In this document: positions 26,240-33,199 of the stretch, one piece after another | Layout: each line of letters begins with the position of its first letter | Numbering within the stretch: position 1 is the stretch's first letter | DNA from: Gammaproteobacteria bacterium | Lineage (GTDB): Bacteria; Pseudomonadota; Gammaproteobacteria; Thiohalomonadales; Thiohalomonadaceae | Length of the DNA: 60,356 nt | NCBI GenBank assembly: GCA_023228645.1 | Contig: JALOAT010000021.1 | Coordinates: 1-60,356 of the forward strand | Reading direction: 5' to 3' | Notes under the pieces: generated by a model | Told to the model about the DNA's origin: nothing | The model's database searches: none | What the model saw: the letters and a program-made list of their open reading frames with translations, nothing else | Program-made: the position numbers and the translations under genes

Positions 26240-26863
26240 CTACAACGCCCGTTCGAACAGCGCTTGGACGCGCTGCCATTGCCGGCTGCCGTCCTCCGGG
26301 TCGTGCGGCCGTATCTGGATGTGCAGCAGACGCACGCCCCCATACGGCAGGTGCTTCGTCGCAAGATGCAGAGTGGTGTCCTGCCGCGACGCGGCGCGGA
26401 GCCGTGACAGCAGCGTGTGTTGTCCGGCGGGGAGCAGCACGCCGAGATAACCGGTGCGCTGGTGACGCATGGATCGTGCCCGAAAACTTTCGAAGCTGAG
26501 CCACGGCAGGCGATAACCCGCATCGCGAAACCGATACCGCGCGCCGGTCTCGGCATCGATCACGCCGAGGCCCGCGCCCCGGATCGCCGCCGCCTCGCGC
26601 TGCAATTCTTCCCAACGTGCCTCGAAGTAGCTGCGCCCATGGAAGTGGCCCTGGCACGAGGGGGTGGTTTGCAGGCCGCGGGCATGCAACAGCCGGCACA
26701 GAGGGCGCAACTGTGGGTCCACACGCTCGTAGAACCCGCGCCCGGTGCGCATCGGCTGGCGCGGACCCGGCGCATGGTAATAGCGCGCACCGCCGATGGC
26801 CCGGAACCAACGCCGCCGCCACCATAGGTGATGCGCGACGATGGCGGGCGTGAGTTCGTCCAT
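26240..26863 (-). CDS. Conserved protein of unknown function
   Basis: A 207-residue basic, Trp- and Arg-rich soluble protein I cannot assign. Visible features are VAHHLWWRRRWFRAIGGARY near the start, a TTPSCQGHFHGRSYFEARWE segment that could hold a metal via Cys and His, and HLPYGGVRLLHIQIRPHDPE near the end. It sits 34 bp downstream of a DUF5335-like gene on the same strand, so they may be co-transcribed. ATG 26863 is used; 26890 is an alternative in-frame start. Confidence 0.6.
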   Translation of the reverse strand: MDELTPAIVAHHLWWRRRWFRAIGGARYYHAPGPRQPMRTGRGFYERVDPQLRPLCRLLHARGLQTTPSCQGHFHGRSYFEARWEELQREAAAIRGAGLGVIDAETGARYRFRDAGYRLPWLSFESFRARSMRHQRTGYLGVLLPAGQHTLLSRLRAASRQDTTLHLATKHLPYGGVRLLHIQIRPHDPEDGSRQWQRVQALFERAL

Positions 26864-26897
26864 CACCACGATTCCGCCCGCGGGTCGCACCCGCCCG

Positions 26898-27233
26898 TCA
26901 GGGCGCCGGCAGCGGCGCAGGTTCCTTCAGCCGGATGATCTCATGACGGCCCTCGCCATCGGTCACTGAGACCGTGTGAAGGCCTTCCACGTCATAGTCG
27001 ATGCTGATCGCGCTGGGATGCGCAATCAGGTGATCCAGCGTATCGGTCACCACTTCGAGCACGTCGCTTTTCGGATCGTAGGTGATGCCGGCCAGCGGCA
27101 GCCAATCGGATTCCCGCCGGTTGCCGAACTCGCGATCGGCCGTTTCCAAGCAAACCTGATTACCCAAGGTCTTGCGTGCCATATCATCGAAATATGCATG
27201 CCAGCGACTGCGTTCCAGGTTCGCGGTTGCCAT
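26898..27233 (-). CDS. DUF5335-family protein
   Basis: A 111-residue protein with the pattern of the DUF5335 family: WHAYFDDMARKTLGNQVCLE, LPLAGITYDPKSDVLEV and PSAISIDYDVEGLHTVSVTD. Its function is unknown; members are small cytoplasmic proteins often near stress genes. It is the first gene of a likely two-gene unit with the conserved protein at 26240-26863. Confidence 0.72.
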   Translation of the reverse strand: MATANLERSRWHAYFDDMARKTLGNQVCLETADREFGNRRESDWLPLAGITYDPKSDVLEVVTDTLDHLIAHPSAISIDYDVEGLHTVSVTDGEGRHEIIRLKEPAPLPAP

Positions 27234-27447
27234 TGCCTGCCTCCGACGCCTGCCTTACTTCGAGTGTTGACCCGGGGTGACGGACGTCAAGTGGGTGCGG
27301 TGCACGCAGGGGCTGCCCGTATTCGGGGCGCCCGGGATGACTAACCGGCACGGTCCGTTTATCATCGGCCGGTGATTCACGGGCGTTGGGATGTAACCCA
27401 TCCGGCATGCCGTGCCCGCAGCTTGCGAGTGACAATGGACCTGGGAC

Positions 27448-27837
27448 ATGGACAAGCAGATCGCTTCCTTGATGACACGTAGCGTCGTCACCGTCGATAT
27501 CGACGATACCGTCGAGAGCATCGAACGTGTTCTCCGCGAAGGTGCATTCGCCTTCGCTCCCGTACTGGGCCGGCAGGGCGAATGCTTCGGGGTGATCAGC
27601 GCCTCGGACATCGTGCAGTTCCATTCCCGGCAGGAAAACACCAAACTCAGGCGCGCCTGGGAAATCTGCACGCACCAAGTGATCGAGGTCCCGCCGAATA
27701 CACCGCTGCAGAAGGTGGCGCGGCTCATGCTCGACAAGCACGTGCATCACGTGGTCGTCACCGAGGCCGGGCGTGTCACCGGCGTGCTGAGCAGCCTCGA
27801 CCTCATCGATCACTTCGTTGTTACCTGTGACACGTGA
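27448..27837 (+). CDS. Tandem CBS-domain protein
   Basis: A 129-residue protein made of two CBS domains (about 5-60 and 70-125): SLMTRSVVTVDIDDTVESIE with VISASDIVQF, and VIEVPPNTPLQKVARLMLDK with GVLSSLDLIDHF. Such pairs bind adenine nucleotides and act as energy sensors for partner proteins, here unknown. It stands alone, with a DUF4156 lipoprotein gene 51 bp downstream. Confidence 0.9.
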   Translation: MDKQIASLMTRSVVTVDIDDTVESIERVLREGAFAFAPVLGRQGECFGVISASDIVQFHSRQENTKLRRAWEICTHQVIEVPPNTPLQKVARLMLDKHVHHVVVTEAGRVTGVLSSLDLIDHFVVTCDT

Positions 27838-27888
27838 TCCCAGGCATGGCCTGGTGCACAATGGCCGTTCGTTCGCAGAAAGGGAGCC

Positions 27889-28212
27889 ATGTTCATGAAG
27901 GGCAAAGCCGCGGCATTCGCTTTGGCGGGCCTGCTGTCCGCCTGCACCTGGGTGCACCTCACGCCGGAAGGCGAAAAGGTGCGGGTGCTCGACGCCGATG
28001 AAGTGACCCAATGCCAGATGCTCGGCCGGACGACGGTATCGCTGGCCGCCAAGATCGCCGGCATCGAGCGCCATCCCGAGGACGTGCAGAAGGAATTGAA
28101 CATGCTGGCGCGCAACAGCGCCGTGGATCTGCGCGGCGACACGGTGGTTGCCACATCGCCGGTGGAAAACGGCAAGCAGACCTTCGCGGTCTATCGCTGC
28201 ATGCCCCAGTAA
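27889..28212 (+). CDS. DUF4156-like lipoprotein
   Basis: A 107-residue small lipoprotein: signal with lipobox LSAC near residue 19, then WVHLTPEGEKVRVLDADEVT, CQMLGRTTVSLAAKI and NSAVDLRGDTVV, as in DUF4156 (E. coli YjeI-like). Two Cys in the mature part (near Gln-Cys-Gln and the C-terminal RCMPQ) could form a disulfide. It is probably an outer-membrane or periplasmic stress lipoprotein. The start may be the ATG at 27889 or 27895. A strong bidirectional hairpin follows. Confidence 0.78.
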   Translation: MFMKGKAAAFALAGLLSACTWVHLTPEGEKVRVLDADEVTQCQMLGRTTVSLAAKIAGIERHPEDVQKELNMLARNSAVDLRGDTVVATSPVENGKQTFAVYRCMPQ

Positions 28213-28216
28213 CCGT

Positions 28217-28242
28217 GCGGCACCCGGCGAGCCGGGTGCCGC
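28217..28242. terminator. Bidirectional hairpin between convergent genes
   Basis: GCGGCACCCGG, loop CGAG, CCGGGTGCCGC: a perfect 11-bp GC stem between the DUF4156 stop and the convergent gene ending at 28248; ATGTTT follows on the plus strand. Confidence 0.7.
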
Positions 28243-28247
28243 ATGTT

Positions 28248-28910
28248 TCAGCCGAAGTTCTCCTCGAGAAAGCGCGCGTAATTGTCCGTGCGCACCAGCT
28301 GGGTTCCGTCGCAGTTGAACTGCATGCGGATGAGATCCTGCACCAGACAGAGGGTCGTGCTGCGCAGGTAGTAGTCGGGCATGTCACGCAGCACTTTCAG
28401 GGTGGCGAGGATGCTCGGCACCTGGTCCTTCTCCATGGGTTTCCACGAGGCGTGGCGCTTCTCGAAGATGCTGCGCCAGTAGCTCGGCAGTCGCGCATAA
28501 AGACGGCTGTGCATCAGCCCTTCATAGATGTCGCGCATGGCCTGCACCTTCTCGTCGAAGGGCAGCAGCGGGAAATGCCGCTCCAGATAATCCTCGTCGA
28601 GGAACTTTTCGGCCGCATGGGTCTCCTCGCGCAGTGGATCGAAAATCGACGTGGTACGTATCTCCGCGCTGTTGAAGCCGATGTAGATGCGATAGGTGCC
28701 GCGGTGCAGCAGCAGGTCGGCAAGGCGCGGCTGGACCTGTCCGAACACCTGGTCCATGACGTTCGGGTACTTGGTGCGGTACAGCGCCGTCTCGCGCAGC
28801 GACGGATCACCCTTGATGCCCACCTGCAGGGAATCGGGGCGCAGCCCGGTGGCGCTGACGATGCTCTCTTTCAGGACCAGTTCTTCGATTTCGCGGTCGG
28901 TTCCGTTCAT
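28248..28910 (-). CDS. Conserved protein of unknown function
   Basis: A 220-residue soluble, mainly helical protein with no signal peptide and no motif I can name. Noticeable segments are LVLKESIVSATGLRPDSLQV, RGTYRIYIGFNSAEIRTTSI, HSRLYARLPSYWRSIFEKRH and a C-terminal DLIRMQFNCDGTQLVRTDNY. The start is taken as ATG 28910, as the residues upstream to 28949 look untranslated. It stands alone, between convergent DUF4156 and a TRIC-family gene upstream. Confidence 0.6.
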   Translation of the reverse strand: MNGTDREIEELVLKESIVSATGLRPDSLQVGIKGDPSLRETALYRTKYPNVMDQVFGQVQPRLADLLLHRGTYRIYIGFNSAEIRTTSIFDPLREETHAAEKFLDEDYLERHFPLLPFDEKVQAMRDIYEGLMHSRLYARLPSYWRSIFEKRHASWKPMEKDQVPSILATLKVLRDMPDYYLRSTTLCLVQDLIRMQFNCDGTQLVRTDNYARFLEENFG

Positions 28911-28994
28911 GGGTTTTCGCGTCCGTGGTGACCCGCAGAGTTGTAGCACAGCGACATGACGTCACCGTGACGGTCGCGTTAGCTCGCCGGCGCT

Positions 28995-29624
28995 TCAGCG
29001 ATCGCCGAGCAGCTGAAAGCGCGGCAGGGCCAGGTGCCAGCGGATGGCGGCGAGCCGGATCCCCAGTACGGTCAGCATGGCCAGGCCGGTATCGAGGGCG
29101 CCGGGCAGGCCGAACGGCTTGAGGACGACCAGGCAGACTGCCCCGGACAGGCAGGCGGTGGCGTAGATTTCCTTGTGGAAGATCAGCGGAATTTCGTTAC
29201 AGATGATGTCGCGGATCACGCCGCCGGCCACGCCGGTCATGGCGCCCATGATGATGGCCGTGGAAATGGGCGTGTCGTGCTGCAACGCCACCTCCGTGCC
29301 AATGACCGTGAACACGGCGAGGCCGAAGGCGTCCGCCACCAGCAGCCAGGTCGAAGGCAGCGGCCGGGTGAAACGCACCCACAGTACGGTCCCCAGCGCC
29401 GCCAGGCAGGCCACCAGGATGTAGGTGTCGTCGCGGATCCAACTCACCGGATGGTGGTCCAGGATCATGTCGCGCAGGGTGCCGCCGCCCAATGCCGTGA
29501 CCAGCGCGACCACCAGCACACCGAACAGGTCCATGCCTTTGCGCCCTGCGGTGAGCGCGCCGGCGATGGCGAATACGGCCGTTCCGAACAGATCGAATGC
29601 GTAGAACCAGGTGGAGGAAAACAT
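28995..29624 (-). CDS. TRIC/UPF0126-family cation channel-like membrane protein
   Basis: A 209-residue polytopic protein with about seven helices in two similar halves. Each half has the family signature: GGGTLRDMILDHHPVSWIRD in the first, and GGVIRDIICNEIPLIFHKEI in the second. Bacterial TRIC homologues form trimeric cation (K+) channels; older names are YicG or YadS-like. The start at ATG 29624 gives a hydrophobic N-terminus (MFSSTWFYAFDLFGTAVFAI); ATG 29639 is possible. Confidence 0.88.
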   Translation of the reverse strand: MFSSTWFYAFDLFGTAVFAIAGALTAGRKGMDLFGVLVVALVTALGGGTLRDMILDHHPVSWIRDDTYILVACLAALGTVLWVRFTRPLPSTWLLVADAFGLAVFTVIGTEVALQHDTPISTAIIMGAMTGVAGGVIRDIICNEIPLIFHKEIYATACLSGAVCLVVLKPFGLPGALDTGLAMLTVLGIRLAAIRWHLALPRFQLLGDR

Positions 29625-29742
29625 CCGCGGAGCACCCATGGCCCGTGAATCGGGCGAGGGCGCGCATGGTAGCAAAAAGCCGGCGACGCGGTGAGGGCGG
29701 ACCGCCTCGGCAGCCCTCCCGCCCAGGTTGCTGAGCGCCGCC

Positions 29743-30078
29743 TTAGCCGGTGCTCCAGGCGCGCGGGCGCTTCATCCCGGCAATCTTGCACGCCTGCTGC
29801 ACGTAGCCGTAGGGAAACAGCTCGAACAGGCGTCGCCGTGCCTCGCCACCGTAGCCCATGGCCTCTGCCAGGTGCTTGATGACGAAGCGCGCATCGGCCG
29901 CGATTTGGTGTTCTTCGTAGTAGCCGCGCATGAATTCCAGCACACCCCAGTGGTCTTCGGTCAGCGTCAGCTTCTCATGGGCCGCCAGTTGCGCCGCCAC
30001 GTCGCGGTTCCACTCGTCGGGCCTGATCAGATAGCCTTCGTTGTCCAGTTCGACCGTCGTTCCGTCCACCTTGAGCAT
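29743..30078 (-). CDS. DsrC/TusE-family protein lacking the penultimate cysteine
   Basis: A 111-residue DsrC-family sulfur-trafficking protein: DEWNRDVAAQLAAHEKLTLT, EDHWGVLEFMRGYYEEH, then FELFPYGYVQQACKIAGMKR. In canonical DsrC the mobile C-terminal arm has CysB (here Cys97) and CysA 11 residues later; CysA is replaced by Trp108, with the tail RPRAWSTG. CysA forms the trisulfide with CysB in DsrC and carries persulfide in TusE, so this paralogue cannot do the classical chemistry. It lies 19 bp after a membrane protein gene, and that pair faces nsrR across an NsrR-type operator. A regulatory or NO-linked role is inferred. Confidence 0.85.
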   Translation of the reverse strand: MLKVDGTTVELDNEGYLIRPDEWNRDVAAQLAAHEKLTLTEDHWGVLEFMRGYYEEHQIAADARFVIKHLAEAMGYGGEARRRLFELFPYGYVQQACKIAGMKRPRAWSTG

Positions 30079-30097
30079 CGCTTACCTCCCCATTGCT

Positions 30098-30583
30098 TCA
30101 GTTGCCCGGATTGACGGGCGCGCGCCGCCGGGCGCGCGACGGCAAGGTGCCGGCGCGCGCGTGCTGAAGTGCCTCCGAGCCAAACAAAATCAGCACGAGA
30201 ATGAATACCATGGTGGGAATGAAGACCACGCTACCCACCGCGTAATGCCACGGCTTCGGTACGCCGCCGGCACTGGCCAGCACCGCGCCGATAAACAGCG
30301 CGGCGAACAGCCACACGCCCAGCAGCAGCAGGCTGCCGTTCTTCGCCATCCGCCAGTGACTGTGTACGAAGGGCGACTCCGCCTGAGCTGCGCGCCGCGT
30401 CGCCAGCAACGTATAGCCGACAATGAGCACGGACAGGGCCGGTACGATGGCCACCAGGAACTGCAGCGACGGCGCGCTGATGGTCACGATGAACAGGAAG
30501 ATGTGGTTGAAAACGAGATTGAACAGGAACAGCTCGTGTGGAACCTGCGCCTTCCGGATTTCGTTTCGATCGGTGGCAATCAT
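30098..30583 (-). CDS. Four-helix inner-membrane protein of unknown function
   Basis: A 161-residue protein with about four transmembrane helices (FLFNLVFNHIFLFIVTI, FLVAIVPALSVLIVGYTLLA, NGSLLLLGVWLFAALFIGAV, VGSVVFIPTMVFILVLILF) and a basic C-terminal tail of about 25 residues. Two His occur near helix ends, but no heme or metal motif is clear. It is the first gene of a two-gene unit with the DsrC-like gene. A TATAAA -10 element (30609-30614 on the minus strand) abuts the NsrR-type dyad, so it should be NO-induced. The start at ATG 30583 follows AGGGACG. Confidence 0.65.
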   Translation of the reverse strand: MIATDRNEIRKAQVPHELFLFNLVFNHIFLFIVTISAPSLQFLVAIVPALSVLIVGYTLLATRRAAQAESPFVHSHWRMAKNGSLLLLGVWLFAALFIGAVLASAGGVPKPWHYAVGSVVFIPTMVFILVLILFGSEALQHARAGTLPSRARRRAPVNPGN

Positions 30584-30613
30584 GGACGTCCCTGCTAACA
30601 GTGATGTTTTTAT

Positions 30614-30636
30614 AAGATGTATGTACAATGCATCGT
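30614..30636. promoter_or_regulatory. NsrR-type operator
   Basis: AAGATGTATGTACAATGCAT then CGT is a dyad of two 8-base arms, GATGTATG and AATGCATC (the reverse complement of the second is GATGCATT), resembling the proteobacterial NsrR consensus AAGATGYATTT with its inverse. It abuts the TATAAA -10 element of the minus-strand membrane-protein gene, so binding should block that promoter. The nsrR promoter lies about 17 bases beyond its other end. Confidence 0.72.
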
Positions 30637-30652
30637 AAAGGCGAAAAGGGCG

Positions 30653-30681
30653 TTGTCAAGCGGCGGGCACGACGCCATAAG
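30653..30681 (+). promoter_or_regulatory. Candidate sigma-70 promoter of nsrR
   Basis: TTGTCA (30653-30658), a 17-base spacer and CATAAG (30676-30681) upstream of nsrR, with AAGG just before the ATG at 30704. The NsrR-type dyad lies upstream of, not over, this promoter. Confidence 0.45.
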
Positions 30682-30703
30682 GTATTTGTTACAAGGTATA
30701 TGC

Positions 30704-31105
30704 ATGCACATCACGCAACATAGCGACTACGCGCTGCGCGTCCTGATTCTTCTGGCCATGCGCGATGAAAAACTCACCATCGCGCAGGTGGCGGCGCATT
30801 TCCGCATCTCCCAGGAACACTTGCGCAAGGTGGTGCACCGGCTCGCCACCCTGGGTTACATCGTCACTACACGCGGCAAGCAGGGCGGGTTCGCGCTGGC
30901 CAAGCCTGCGATGGAGATCAACGTGGGCCGGGTGATGCGTGATTTCGAGCCCCACTTCGACATCGTCGAGTGCCTGGCACGGCAGTCCCACGACTGTGCC
31001 TTGTTGCCCGCCTGTGGGCTGCAAGGCGTGCTGCGCAAGGCCACCGATAACTTCCTCGCCACCCTGGATCGCTACACCCTCGCGGACATCGTGCCGCGCA
31101 GCTGA
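30704..31105 (+). CDS. nsrR: NsrR, Rrf2-family nitric-oxide-responsive repressor
   Basis: A 133-residue Rrf2-type regulator. The N-terminal winged helix (MHITQHSDYALRVLILLAMR, SQEHLRKVVHRLATLGYI, TTRGKQGGFALAKPA) matches NsrR closely. Three Cys, Cys90, Cys98 and Cys104 (in VECLARQSHDCALLPACGL), are spaced for a [4Fe-4S] or [2Fe-2S] cluster, and Asp8 could be the fourth ligand as in Streptomyces NsrR. NO damage to the cluster releases DNA. Its operator is at 30614-30636 and its nearest target the membrane-protein/DsrC-like unit. The cNor cluster with FNR/Dnr boxes is about 11 kb away. ATG 30704 is supported by alignment to family N-termini. Confidence 0.9.
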   Translation: MHITQHSDYALRVLILLAMRDEKLTIAQVAAHFRISQEHLRKVVHRLATLGYIVTTRGKQGGFALAKPAMEINVGRVMRDFEPHFDIVECLARQSHDCALLPACGLQGVLRKATDNFLATLDRYTLADIVPRS

Positions 31106-31119
31106 ATCAGGAAAACGGC

Positions 31120-31209
31120 CCAACACAGAGGCGCAGAGACACAGAGAACACAGAGGATTTGAAGGTTTGAAAACTCGTCGTCCTCTGTGATCTCTGTAGC
31201 TCTGGGTTG
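31120..31209. repeat. AACACAGAGGCGCAGAGA-type inverted repeat, copy 2
   Basis: The left arm is AACACAGAGGCGCAGAGACA plus CAGAGAACACAGAGGA (31122-31157). The right arm, from TCCTCTGTGATCTCTG to AGCTCTGGGTT (about 31180-31208), is its imperfect reverse complement. It follows the nsrR stop by 15 bases. Confidence 0.75.
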
Positions 31210-31310
31210 ATTCTTCTTCCCAGTCATCACCACCCAATGCATGCCCGCGCAAGCATCAGGGCGCGCCCGCATCGGCCGACTATCCTTATCTCCTGCGTTT
31301 GCGGACGATT

Positions 31311-31323
31311 TAGACAGTGTCTA
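31311..31323. promoter_or_regulatory. 13-bp perfect palindrome upstream of rubrerythrin gene
   Basis: TAGACAGTGTCTA is an exact palindrome around a central G, 52 bases before the rubrerythrin ATG and just upstream of TGATAC (31330-31335), which could be a -10. It looks like an operator for an unknown regulator; it does not match the NsrR or FNR consensus. Confidence 0.45.
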
Positions 31324-31375
31324 TGGTTCTGATACGTTCCGAACGGTTAATCGTGCGACAGGAAAGGAGAACGCC

Positions 31376-31792
31376 ATGCAACTGAAAGGAAGCCGTACCG
31401 AGGAGAACCTGAAGCAGGCCTTCGCCGGCGAATCGCAGGCGAACCGCCGCTATCTGTATTTCGCCGCCAAGGCCGATGTGGAGGGCTACAACGACGTGGC
31501 CACCGTGTTCCGCTCCACCGCCGAAGGCGAGACCGGCCACGCGCATGGGCACCTGGAATACATGGAGCAGTGCGGCGATCCGGCCACCGGGCTTTCCTTC
31601 GGGGCGACGGCGGCCAACCTGAAGTGCGCCATCGCCGGTGAGACCCACGAGTACACCGACATGTACCCGGGCATGGCCAAGACCGCTCGCAACGAGGGCT
31701 TCGAGGAGATCGCCGACTGGTTCGAGACCTTGGCCAAGGCGGAGCGCTCCCACGCCAACCGTTTCCAAAAGGCCCTCGACAGTTTGGGCTGA
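31376..31792 (+). CDS. Rubrerythrin (short form, no rubredoxin domain)
   Basis: A 138-residue ferritin-like diiron protein. First helix pair: QAFAGESQANRRYLYFAAKA with Glu19, then AEGETGHAHGHLEYMEQ with Glu52 and His55; second pair: IAGETHEYTDMY and KAERSHANRF, giving the Glu and His ligands of a diiron site. The C-terminal rubredoxin domain of classical rubrerythrins is absent, so electrons must come from a separate donor. Rubrerythrins reduce hydrogen peroxide. It is the first of three genes with a CCG iron-sulfur protein and DUF3501 protein. A stable hairpin sits between it and the next gene. Confidence 0.92.
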   Translation: MQLKGSRTEENLKQAFAGESQANRRYLYFAAKADVEGYNDVATVFRSTAEGETGHAHGHLEYMEQCGDPATGLSFGATAANLKCAIAGETHEYTDMYPGMAKTARNEGFEEIADWFETLAKAERSHANRFQKALDSLG

Positions 31793-31800
31793 CGCAACCC

Positions 31801-31824
31801 CTGCCGGGGCGCATGCCCCGGCAG
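31801..31824 (+). other. Intercistronic hairpin after rubrerythrin gene
   Basis: CTGCCGGGGC, loop GCAT, GCCCCGGCAG: a perfect 10-bp GC stem 8 bases past the rubrerythrin stop and 17 bases before the next ATG. There is no T-run after it, so it may protect the rubrerythrin mRNA or reduce read-through, letting rubrerythrin be made in excess of its partners. Confidence 0.6.
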
Positions 31825-31841
31825 TCCTCCGGGAGTCCACT

Positions 31842-33185
31842 ATGTCACCGCTCGAACAAAGGCGCGAAGGGAGCCTGGAGGCACCCACGCGTCATGCCCT
31901 CGATTGGAAGGCGCCGTCGTTCCACGACGAGGCCGCGCTGCTCGCTGAAATGGCTCGCGTGTTCGACGCCTGTCACGGCTGCCGGCGCTGCGTCAGTCTG
32001 TGCCAGAGCTTTCCCACCTTGTTCGATCTCGTCGACGCCTCGGCGAGCATGGAAGTGGACGGCGTCGACCGGAGCGATTTCTGGAAGGTGGTCGACCAGT
32101 GTTATCTGTGCGACCTCTGTTACATGACCAAGTGCCCGTACGTGCCGCCGCACGAGTGGACCATCGATTTTCCCCATCTGATGCTGCGTGCCAAGGCGGT
32201 GAAATTCCGCAAGGGTGATGTGAAATGGCGAGACCGTCTGCTCACCTCCACCGACGCCATCGGCCGGCTCGCCGGCATCCCGGTGGTGGCGGAGACGGTC
32301 AATGCCGTGAACCGCAATGCGCTCCTGCGCAAGGCCATGGAAAAGGTGCTCGGTGTTCACGCCGAGGCGCCGCTGCCGGCCTATCACGGACGACCGCTGC
32401 GCAGGCGGCTGGCAAAGGCCGCAAAACCTCCATTGGCGCCGCAGCCGACCGAGGCCACCACGGGCAAGGTGGCGCTGTTCGCCACCTGCTATGGCAACTA
32501 CAACGCCCCGCCGATCGGCGAGGATCTGGTCGCGGTGTTTGCGCACAACGGCATTCCCGTGAGTCTGGTGGCGAAGGAACGCTGTTGCGGCATGCCCAGG
32601 CTGGAACTGGGTGACCTCGACGCGGTGGAGGCGGCCAAGGAGGCCAACATCCCCGTGCTCGCGGCGCACATCGAGCAGGGCTTCGACATCATCATGCCCG
32701 TGCCGTCCTGCGCGTTGATGTTCAAGCAGGAGCTGCCGCTGCTGTTTCCCGGCGACGAACGCGTGCGGCTGGTCGCCGCGCGTGTGTTCGACCCGTTCGA
32801 GTACCTCGCGCTGCGCCACAAGGCCGGGCAGCTGCGTACGGATTTTCGCCAGCCGCTCGGCAAGGTTGCCTACCACGTGGCCTGTCACCTGCGTGTGCAA
32901 AACCTCGGGCTCAAGACCCGTGACATGCTCGCCCTGGTACCGGGCACCAGCGTGGAACCCATCGAACGCTGTTCGGGGCACGACGGCACCTACGCGGTGA
33001 AGCGCGAGTTTCACGACAACGCCATGAAGATCGCCCGTCCGGTGGTCGAGCGCGTGCGGCGCAGCGCGCCGGATCACTACGGCAGCGACTGTCCCATGGC
33101 CGGCCGGCACCTTGGCCACGGCCTCGGCGATGGCCGTGAGCCTCTCCACCCTATGAGCCTGTTGCGCAAGGCCTACGGTATCTGA
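31842..33185 (+). CDS. GlpC/HdrD-like iron-sulfur protein with CCG domains
   Basis: A 447-residue soluble protein. N-terminal ferredoxin-like domain: first cluster motif Cys44, 47, 50, 54 (CHGCRRCVSLC), second Cys87, 90, 93, 98 (CYLCDLCYMTKCP). Then two cysteine-rich CCG domains as in GlpC and heterodisulfide reductase HdrB/D: the first ends KERCCGMPRLELGD; the second has ACHLRVQNLG and a degenerate CSG in ERCSGHDGTYAV, with a late SDCPMAG. It is likely an electron-transfer protein feeding rubrerythrin, a model known from co-occurrence of these genes; the physiological donor is unknown. ATG 31842 lies 49 bp after the rubrerythrin stop; GGGAG precedes it. DUF3501 follows 14 bp later. Confidence 0.85.
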   Translation: MSPLEQRREGSLEAPTRHALDWKAPSFHDEAALLAEMARVFDACHGCRRCVSLCQSFPTLFDLVDASASMEVDGVDRSDFWKVVDQCYLCDLCYMTKCPYVPPHEWTIDFPHLMLRAKAVKFRKGDVKWRDRLLTSTDAIGRLAGIPVVAETVNAVNRNALLRKAMEKVLGVHAEAPLPAYHGRPLRRRLAKAAKPPLAPQPTEATTGKVALFATCYGNYNAPPIGEDLVAVFAHNGIPVSLVAKERCCGMPRLELGDLDAVEAAKEANIPVLAAHIEQGFDIIMPVPSCALMFKQELPLLFPGDERVRLVAARVFDPFEYLALRHKAGQLRTDFRQPLGKVAYHVACHLRVQNLGLKTRDMLALVPGTSVEPIERCSGHDGTYAVKREFHDNAMKIARPVVERVRRSAPDHYGSDCPMAGRHLGHGLGDGREPLHPMSLLRKAYGI

Positions 33186-33199
33186 GTCGGAGGTCGTCC

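Noticed and set aside
29743..30078. Dissimilatory DsrC of a sulfite reductase locus
   Set aside because: CysA is missing and no dsrAB, dsrEFH or dsrMKJOP genes are in the window.
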